DNA of 8,202 nt from CAYGZC01 sp964354225 (GTDB taxonomy: Bacteria; Bacteroidota; Ignavibacteria; UBA10030; SZUA-254): the NCBI GenBank assembly GCA_964354225.1, contig CAYGZC010000100.1, forward strand, positions 1 to 8,202, read 5' to 3'. The position numbers and the translations under genes were made by a program. The first letter of the stretch is position 1; each line of letters begins with the position of its first letter. Under the pieces are notes generated by a model. It did no database searches, had not been told where the DNA came from, and was given only the letters and a program-made list of their open reading frames with translations. Shown piece after piece: positions 7,581-8,202 of this stretch.

Positions 7581-8015
7581 ATGTCGGAAAATCTGAGCAA
7601 AATAACTTTTTTAACCAAAGTGTTTAATTATGAACAAAACAAAGAATGGAAATATAACGGTGAGCTGCCAAGCGTAGTCGATTTCTGGGCGCCTTGGTGT
7701 GGACCTTGCAGAATTGTGGGACCCGTTCTCGACGAGCTTTCAAACGAATACTCCGGTAAAGTGAATTTTTACAAAGTGAATACTGAAGAAGAAAAAGAAC
7801 TCGCTTCACTCTTCGGGATTCAAAGTATTCCCAGTTTGTTATTCATCCCCAAAGATCGACAGCCAATGATGTCGGTCGGTGCACTGCCAAAGGATAAGCT
7901 AAAACAGATCATTGATAAAGAGTTGCTCTCAATCCCAGTTCAGAGTGAGCATCACGATCATTGCAACAATGGAGGTTGCGACCACGACCATTGTGGCGAG
8001 CAACATTATCACTAA
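7581..8015 (+). CDS. Thioredoxin with His/Cys-rich C-terminal tail
   Basis: This is a cytoplasmic thioredoxin-fold disulfide reductase of 144 residues with no signal peptide or membrane segment. The active site is WCGPC (39-43), preceded by VVDFWAPW with the buried Asp34. The cis-proline is Pro84 in SIPSLLFIP (82-90). The FLTKVFNYE...EWKYNGELPSVVDFW opening and the SIPSLLFIPKDRQPMMSVGALPK section match a thioredoxin type common in Bacteroidota and anaerobes. The fold should end near residue 118. Residues 123-144 form a tail with seven His and three Cys, the cysteines spaced C128-x4-C133-x4-C138, and the tetrapeptide HDHC occurs twice (125-128 and 135-138). This resembles the metal-binding tails of some nickel and zinc chaperones. 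It could bind metal, tune redox behaviour or simply be a lineage-specific extension. A small membrane protein gene starts 5 nt downstream, so the two are probably co-transcribed. No reductase gene is adjacent. Confidence 0.95.
   Translation: MSENLSKITFLTKVFNYEQNKEWKYNGELPSVVDFWAPWCGPCRIVGPVLDELSNEYSGKVNFYKVNTEEEKELASLFGIQSIPSLLFIPKDRQPMMSVGALPKDKLKQIIDKELLSIPVQSEHHDHCNNGGCDHDHCGEQHYH
7953..7994 (+). repeat. Imperfect 12-nt direct repeat encoding HDHC twice in the thioredoxin tail
   Basis: CACGATCATTGC (7953-7964) and CACGACCATTGT (7983-7994) differ at two third-codon positions and encode the same tetrapeptide 30 nt apart in frame. Differences confined to silent sites suggest that the protein sequence is under selection, or that an old small duplication has drifted. 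Confidence 0.6.
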
Positions 8016-8020
8016 ATTGA

Positions 8021-8202
8021 ATGAAGCGATTCTATAAAATACTTTGGAAGAATTTGTGGACTAAGCGTTTATTGTTTCTGGTAATTGGTGGGGTTTCAGG
8101 ATATGCATATTATTATTTCATTGGATGCAGAACTGGCGCTTGCCCTATCTCAAGCAATCCATACATTAGCACATTGTACGGTGCTGGTGTAGGTTTATTG
8201 AT
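8021..8202 (+). CDS. Small DUF6132-like membrane protein, 3' end outside window
   Basis: From the ATG at 8021, 60 complete codons are open up to the right edge. The product begins with a basic N-terminus (MKRFYKILWKN), then a hydrophobic helix (about 17-34), then GCRTGACPISSNP (35-47), and the start of a second hydrophobic segment (about 49-60). The GC-x4-CPI-S/T-SNP signature followed by LYGA is what I recall of the DUF6132 family, small two-helix proteins of about 65-75 residues found in Bacteroidota and other anaerobes; their function is unknown. By the positive-inside rule the N-terminus should be cytoplasmic, which places Cys36 and Cys41 at the outer face of the membrane. The gene starts 5 nt after the thioredoxin stop, without a clear Shine-Dalgarno site, suggesting coupling. 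The C-terminus cannot be judged. Confidence 0.8.
   Translation, partial: MKRFYKILWKNLWTKRLLFLVIGGVSGYAYYYFIGCRTGACPISSNPYISTLYGAGVGLL

Noticed and set aside
7624..7809. Minus-strand 61-codon ORF opposite the thioredoxin gene
   Set aside because: It is antisense to a definite thioredoxin and has no independent support.

Overview
The window is AT-rich bacterial chromosome carrying dense housekeeping genes. It shows no insertion sequence, CRISPR array, phage gene, tRNA or rRNA. Family features point to the Bacteroidota/Chlorobi/Ignavibacteria side of the tree: the anaerobe/Bacteroidota-type thioredoxin, the DUF6132-like membrane protein beside it, a split acyl-CoA carboxylase, and weak or absent Shine-Dalgarno sites inside the operon. 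This placement is inference from protein style, not a demonstrated assignment.

Positions 1-7340 (minus strand) hold one tight, co-directional run of six genes. In transcription order they are yqeY (GatB/YqeY domain), cvpA (CvpA-family membrane protein), mutS2 (MutS2 ATPase with a C-terminal Smr domain), a biotin carboxylase subunit, a biotin carboxyl carrier protein with a BT-like N-terminus, and purL (FGAM synthase, small bacterial type). purL runs off the left edge. Junctions are 4, 13, 9 and 5 nt apart, and the last pair overlaps as ATGA, so the run looks like one transcription unit with translational coupling. A textbook sigma-70 promoter (TTGACA, 17 nt, TATATT) lies just upstream of yqeY and would drive it from a very short leader. 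The mix is functionally heterogeneous: DNA repair or ribosome rescue, acyl-CoA carboxylation and purine synthesis. cvpA next to mutS2 is a recurrent bacterial neighbourhood.

Positions 7341-7580 form a divergent intergenic region. It holds the minus-strand promoter, an AT-rich inverted repeat over that promoter's -35, and a good ribosome binding site for the plus-strand gene. No convincing plus-strand promoter was found.

Positions 7581-8202 (plus strand) hold a cytoplasmic thioredoxin with a normal WCGPC site and an unusual His/Cys-rich tail. It is followed 5 nt later by the start of a small membrane protein (DUF6132-like) with a C-x4-C motif, cut by the right edge. This pair is the most interesting part of the window, because the tail looks like a metal-binding or extra redox element. 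I see no clear evidence of a wholly new multi-gene system.
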